DNA of 64,000 nt from Clostridia bacterium (lineage in GTDB: Bacteria; Bacillota_A; Clostridia; Christensenellales; Borkfalkiaceae). Numbering within the stretch: position 1 is the first letter of the stretch; every line of letters begins with the position of its first letter. The position numbers were made by a program, and so were the translations under genes. Under the pieces are notes generated by a model. That model did no database searches. It was not told the origin of the DNA and worked only from the letters and a program-made list of their open reading frames with translations. Below, piece by piece: positions 60,755 through 64,000 of this stretch. The DNA is taken from the NCBI GenBank assembly GCA_017462825.1, contig JAFTQI010000022.1, forward strand, positions 1 to 64,000, read 5' to 3'.

Positions 60755-62731
60755 ATGGAAAATATCGAAATAAAATTTGATGAACTTGAAATCGGGTTTA
60801 CCACTCTAAAAGAGATGGCTACGGCGCGAAAAGCGTGGTGGGAGAGTACAGAGGGACAACCTCACGTAAAGCGTTTAGAACAGGATAAAGCAGTTGTGAG
60901 AGCGTTTGGGGACGAAATTCTCCGTGGCGAGAATAACAATTTGCTTTTAAGGTCCTTAGAAAAGCGCCCTTGGCTGTTAATAGAAATCTTTTTCACGATT
61001 GTAGATAAATACGCGCGAACCGTTCCGTTTTTCTTGAACGAGGTTCAACGCGAATTTATCGAAATCATAGAGAAGCACGGATTTAATAAAAATCATCCGT
61101 ACGTCATACTGAAAGGACGTCAGCAAGGTTTTACGAGCTTGATAACGGCGATACAGTTGTCGTTTATGATTTGCCGAGAGAATTTCAACGGCTGTACGCT
61201 TGCCGACGATTCGAGCAAAACGATAAAGCTTTTCGAAGAAAAGGGCAAGCAGGTTTACGAGCGCATAAGTGATGAAAGGTTTAAGCCCGAAAAGGCGCGT
61301 GATAATTTGAATATGCTGTCGTTCACAAGCCCGAACTGCTCTTGGCATGTGGGCGTTGCGAGTGCGGACGCGGCGCGTGGTGAAACGCTTGGCTTTTTGC
61401 ATTGTTCGGAGGTGGCGACGTTCCCGTGCTTGGTTGCGGATATGCAGGCGGGCGCGATACAGTCGGTTATTCCTGACGGAGCAATCGTGTATGAAAGCAC
61501 CGCGCACGGTTTTAATCAATTCAAAGAATTGTGGGATAAGCCGTCGAATATCCGTTGTTTCTTCGCTTGGTGGAAAACGGCGGAATACCGTTCGAAGTAT
61601 TTGGATACGCTTAATGACTTGCCCGACGAGTGGATACGCGAGCGTGTAAATTGGTTGCGAACGGTTATCAAGTTGGACGAAGAACAAATCGCTTGGTACG
61701 TAGATACGTATAAATCGCTTGTAAATCCCGAACTTATCCGTCAAGAATATCCGTGTACGCCCGAAGAAGCGTTTTTGGCAAGTGGCGCGTGTATATTCGA
61801 CCTTGATAAAATCACGAGCCGTATGGCGGAGTTGAGAGAAAAGAAAACGGACCGCATAGGCTATTTTTCGTACAAAAAAAAGCCTGCCGTAATCAACGGC
61901 GAGGCGCAAGTGGATATGTACGATATAACGAATATACAATGGGTGGATGATATAAACGGATATATTCGTTTACATAAACCGCCGAAATGCAAGGCGAGAA
62001 GAAAAGACGCGCTCGATAAAAAGAAAGTAGAGATTGCGGAAATGTCCGTAAACGAAGCGGAGGGCGAGGGCTTGGAAATCGTTGGTTACTGTCCTTATTC
62101 GCTCGGCGGAGATACCGCCGGGGAAGGGAGCGACTTTTTCACGGCTAAGGTAATTGATAATATAACTTGTGAAGAAGTGGCGACGCTCGAAATTTGCAAA
62201 ATAGACGAGGATTTGTACAGCGACCAAACATATTGCCTTGGAAAAATGTACAATGACGCTTTGGTGGCGTTAGAAGTGAATTTTTCGTATGCGCCGACAA
62301 AGAATTTAATCCGTTGTCAATACCCGAATTTATACGTACGTAAAGCGATTGAAGAAACGGCGCAAAAATCTACGACGGCGAAATTCGGGTTTAATACTAA
62401 TCCACAGACGCGCCCACTCATAATCGCAGAGTTTCAACGTAAATTCCGTGATAATCCAAGTATTATTAACGACGAAGCGACACTTACGCAAATGATGGTT
62501 TTCGTAAAGAACGAAAATGGGCGCCCGGAGGCGGCAAAGGGGCAACACGACGACCTTGTAATGGGTGAAATGATAGCTCAATTCGTCGCAGGGAGCGACC
62601 AAGCGCAACACGCTTACGCACTCAAAAAGGTGGAAGAAGTAGACGAATTTGCTGCTTTTTTTGGCTTTGCCAAAGAGAGCGTGGACGAAACGGGGTTTAA
62701 CGGGATAAAAGGGTATTGCGATTATGATTAA
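60755..62731 (+). CDS. terL: terminase large subunit
   Basis: A 658-residue packaging motor. The N-terminal ATPase shows a Walker-A-like GRQQGFTS near residues 120-127 and CSEVATF-type Walker B region near residue 218. The C-terminal RNase-H-like nuclease has GGDTAGEGSDFF near residue 451 and KGQHDDLVMG near residue 598, providing the acidic metal ligands. Length and motif order are as expected. AGGGTGG precedes ATG 60755. It cuts and threads phage DNA into the prohead, docking on the portal protein encoded downstream. Confidence 0.92.
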   Translation: MENIEIKFDELEIGFTTLKEMATARKAWWESTEGQPHVKRLEQDKAVVRAFGDEILRGENNNLLLRSLEKRPWLLIEIFFTIVDKYARTVPFFLNEVQREFIEIIEKHGFNKNHPYVILKGRQQGFTSLITAIQLSFMICRENFNGCTLADDSSKTIKLFEEKGKQVYERISDERFKPEKARDNLNMLSFTSPNCSWHVGVASADAARGETLGFLHCSEVATFPCLVADMQAGAIQSVIPDGAIVYESTAHGFNQFKELWDKPSNIRCFFAWWKTAEYRSKYLDTLNDLPDEWIRERVNWLRTVIKLDEEQIAWYVDTYKSLVNPELIRQEYPCTPEEAFLASGACIFDLDKITSRMAELREKKTDRIGYFSYKKKPAVINGEAQVDMYDITNIQWVDDINGYIRLHKPPKCKARRKDALDKKKVEIAEMSVNEAEGEGLEIVGYCPYSLGGDTAGEGSDFFTAKVIDNITCEEVATLEICKIDEDLYSDQTYCLGKMYNDALVALEVNFSYAPTKNLIRCQYPNLYVRKAIEETAQKSTTAKFGFNTNPQTRPLIIAEFQRKFRDNPSIINDEATLTQMMVFVKNENGRPEAAKGQHDDLVMGEMIAQFVAGSDQAQHAYALKKVEEVDEFAAFFGFAKESVDETGFNGIKGYCDYD

Positions 62732-63032
62732 AGAAACAGATTTTTTGAAATATAAGATGGAAGTTGACGCAAGATTTTCGAGATTGCAACAAGAAATCGA
62801 GCGCGTAAAGGCGGAACTGTCCACACAAGAATTAAGACATAAGCTCGAATTGCAAGAAGTTCTCCACAAAAAAGAAGTGGAAGAATTGAAAGAGAAAAAG
62901 GTTGCTGAAATGACGGATGAAGAAAAGACCGAGGCGGAAAAGGCAAACGCACAAGCAAGCGTTTTACTTTCCTATACGGAAGACCGTGAGACGCTTGAAA
63001 AACTCGGATTCAAATTTGGGGAAGAGAAATAA
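62724..63032 (+). CDS. small coiled-coil protein between terminase and portal
   Basis: A 102-residue, strongly charged helical protein (LQQEIERVKAELSTQELRHK..). It overlaps the terminase end by 8 bp and its stop shares a base with the portal start (TAATG). Possibly a packaging or scaffold accessory factor; unknown. Confidence 0.6.
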   Translation: MIKETDFLKYKMEVDARFSRLQQEIERVKAELSTQELRHKLELQEVLHKKEVEELKEKKVAEMTDEEKTEAEKANAQASVLLSYTEDRETLEKLGFKFGEEK

Positions 63033-64000
63033 TGGATAAAATCACTCCTATTGAAGAAAATTCCGCGCAGTCGGTTTGGGCGGCGTACGAGAACTCTTGC
63101 GCGTATATGGATAGTATCGGTATGACGGCGCAGGTGCAGAAAAATATCGATTTTTACGAAGGGCGACAATGGCCCGCGCCAACGAAAGATACGCTTGGTA
63201 TGCCCCGTCCGATTATTGATATTACGGCGTTTACCACCGATAATAAATGCGCAAATATTTCTGGTACGCCTGTAAAGCTTGTATTTACGTCTACCGATAA
63301 CGAAAAAGCAAAGACGCTTAATCAATATACGGAGTATTGGTCTCGACAGCAAAAATTCAAGAGCAAGCTGAAAAAGCTTACGAAACGCGCGGCGGTAGAT
63401 TGCGGTTCATGTTTCCACCTGTATTTACAAGGGGATAAGTTAAAACTTGAAATTATTGACGTTAGAAATTTACACGTTTCCGACCCGACGGCTGATGATT
63501 TACAGGAGATGGATTGGGTAATCATCTCGTCGAGAAAGCCGCTTTCGGCTATCAAGAAAATGGCGGATAAAGACGCGGATTTAAGTTCGCTTACGGAAGA
63601 TACCGATAATCTTACCAATAATGAGACGATTGAACAGGAAGAGACGAAACTTTGTACCGTTTTAACGAGATACTTCCGTAAAGACGGCGAAGTTTATTTC
63701 GAAAAGGTTACGAAATCGGCTGTAATCAATAAGGCAAAACCGATTGCGCCCGATATTGAAGCGGCAAAAGAAACGGATATTTACAAAGATATTTCCGATG
63801 AAATCGATAAGGCGCTTCCGACAGGCGACGAAGGTAAAGAAAAGTCAAAGAAAAGTCAAAGAAAAGTCAAAGCGGAGTTGTATCCCGTTTTCTATTGGAA
63901 ATTCAAAGAAAAGCGTAATTGTTTCTACGGTCAATCTCTTATCGAGCCGATTATCCCCGACCAAAAAGCAATCAATACGTCGTACGGCTTGCTTATGCTT
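63032..64000 (+). CDS. phage portal protein, 3'-truncated by window end
   Basis: The frame runs open from ATG 63032 to the end (323 codons visible). NIDFYEGRQWPAP near residue 38, RPIIDITAFTTDNKCANI near residue 66, EIIDVRNLHVSDPTADD and YGQSLIEPIIPDQKAIN are typical of portal proteins of the SPP1/DUF1073-like type, which form the DNA entry ring of the capsid. Position after the large terminase agrees. An 11-bp tandem repeat lies inside at 63836-63868. Confidence 0.85.
   Translation, partial: MDKITPIEENSAQSVWAAYENSCAYMDSIGMTAQVQKNIDFYEGRQWPAPTKDTLGMPRPIIDITAFTTDNKCANISGTPVKLVFTSTDNEKAKTLNQYTEYWSRQQKFKSKLKKLTKRAAVDCGSCFHLYLQGDKLKLEIIDVRNLHVSDPTADDLQEMDWVIISSRKPLSAIKKMADKDADLSSLTEDTDNLTNNETIEQEETKLCTVLTRYFRKDGEVYFEKVTKSAVINKAKPIAPDIEAAKETDIYKDISDEIDKALPTGDEGKEKSKKSQRKVKAELYPVFYWKFKEKRNCFYGQSLIEPIIPDQKAINTSYGLLML
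63836..63868 (+). repeat. 11-bp tandem repeat, three copies, in the portal gene
   Basis: AAAGAAAAGTC at 63836, 63847 and 63858. Three copies (33 bp) keep the reading frame; gain or loss of one copy would shift it. Confidence 0.9.

Larger units (their letters stand above)
44803..64000. mobile_element. tailed-phage prophage integrated at tRNA-Leu (left part)
   Basis: From the tRNA 3' end rightwards: integrase, repressor and lysogeny switch, abiF cassette, early HTH array, recombination and replication proteins, nuclease, methyltransferase, MazF-like protein, reverse DUF3560 block, then terminase and portal. The order is that of a siphovirus-type temperate phage. The right end and attR lie beyond 64000. 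The left end is within or just after the tRNA, so its first bases are shared with the host gene. Confidence 0.9.

Overview
The window looks like a chromosomal segment of an uncultured, gut-type Clostridia (Bacillota). The housekeeping set fits this: gyrB-gyrA, serS, glyQS, fhs (formate-tetrahydrofolate ligase), a SpoVT-type sporulation regulator, maf next to an mreB-like gene, and a FakA/DegV fatty-acid kinase pair. Start sites have strong AAGGAGG-like ribosome sites, and promoters are near-perfect TTGACA-N17-TATAAT. The taxonomic placement is inference from gene content and style; no rRNA gene is present.

Layout. Positions 1-3.8 kb hold a truncated sugar/aminoglycoside-kinase-like gene, a small lipoprotein, the degraded C-terminal tail of a large serine recombinase, and a membrane-anchored surface protein with three almost identical 147-bp repeats. 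Positions 3.9-8.1 kb form a lipid operon: FakA-like kinase, DegV/FakB, a PlsC-like acyltransferase and an SGNH hydrolase. At 8.2-15.1 kb a structured leader and a 47-residue peptide precede a 1770-residue secreted protein with a glycosidase-like barrel, followed by a convergent AraC-type regulator. Positions 15.3-30 kb carry a P-type ATPase, serS, a DnaQ-like exonuclease, rsmF, a 1126-residue surface lipoprotein, two half-size TSUP proteins, Ppx/GppA, maf and the mreB-like gene. At 30.0-30.5 kb an independent transcription unit looks like a large structured RNA and carries tandem tiny ORFs with good ribosome sites. Positions 30.7-44.6 kb hold small HTH regulators, gyrB, gyrA, glyQS, fhs, glnS, a polytopic membrane protein and spoVT. 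Two families of intergenic palindromic repeats, here called A and B, are scattered between 21.7 and 36.5 kb.

A prophage begins at tRNA-Leu(AAG) (44803-44887) and runs past the window end. In order it carries: tyrosine integrase; a CI-like repressor with three operators around a rightward promoter; a self-contained, leftward abiF cassette with HEPN motif, own promoter, 5' hairpin RNA and terminator; an array of small HTH and cysteine-rich early proteins; a Sak4-like recombination ATPase; a replication-type protein; a VRR-NUC nuclease; a methyltransferase; a MazF-like protein; a leftward DUF3560 block; and the start of the late region (TerS candidate, TerL, portal). The lysogeny switch, the abiF cassette sited between the early promoter and the early genes, and the mini-ORF RNA locus are the most unusual parts of the window.
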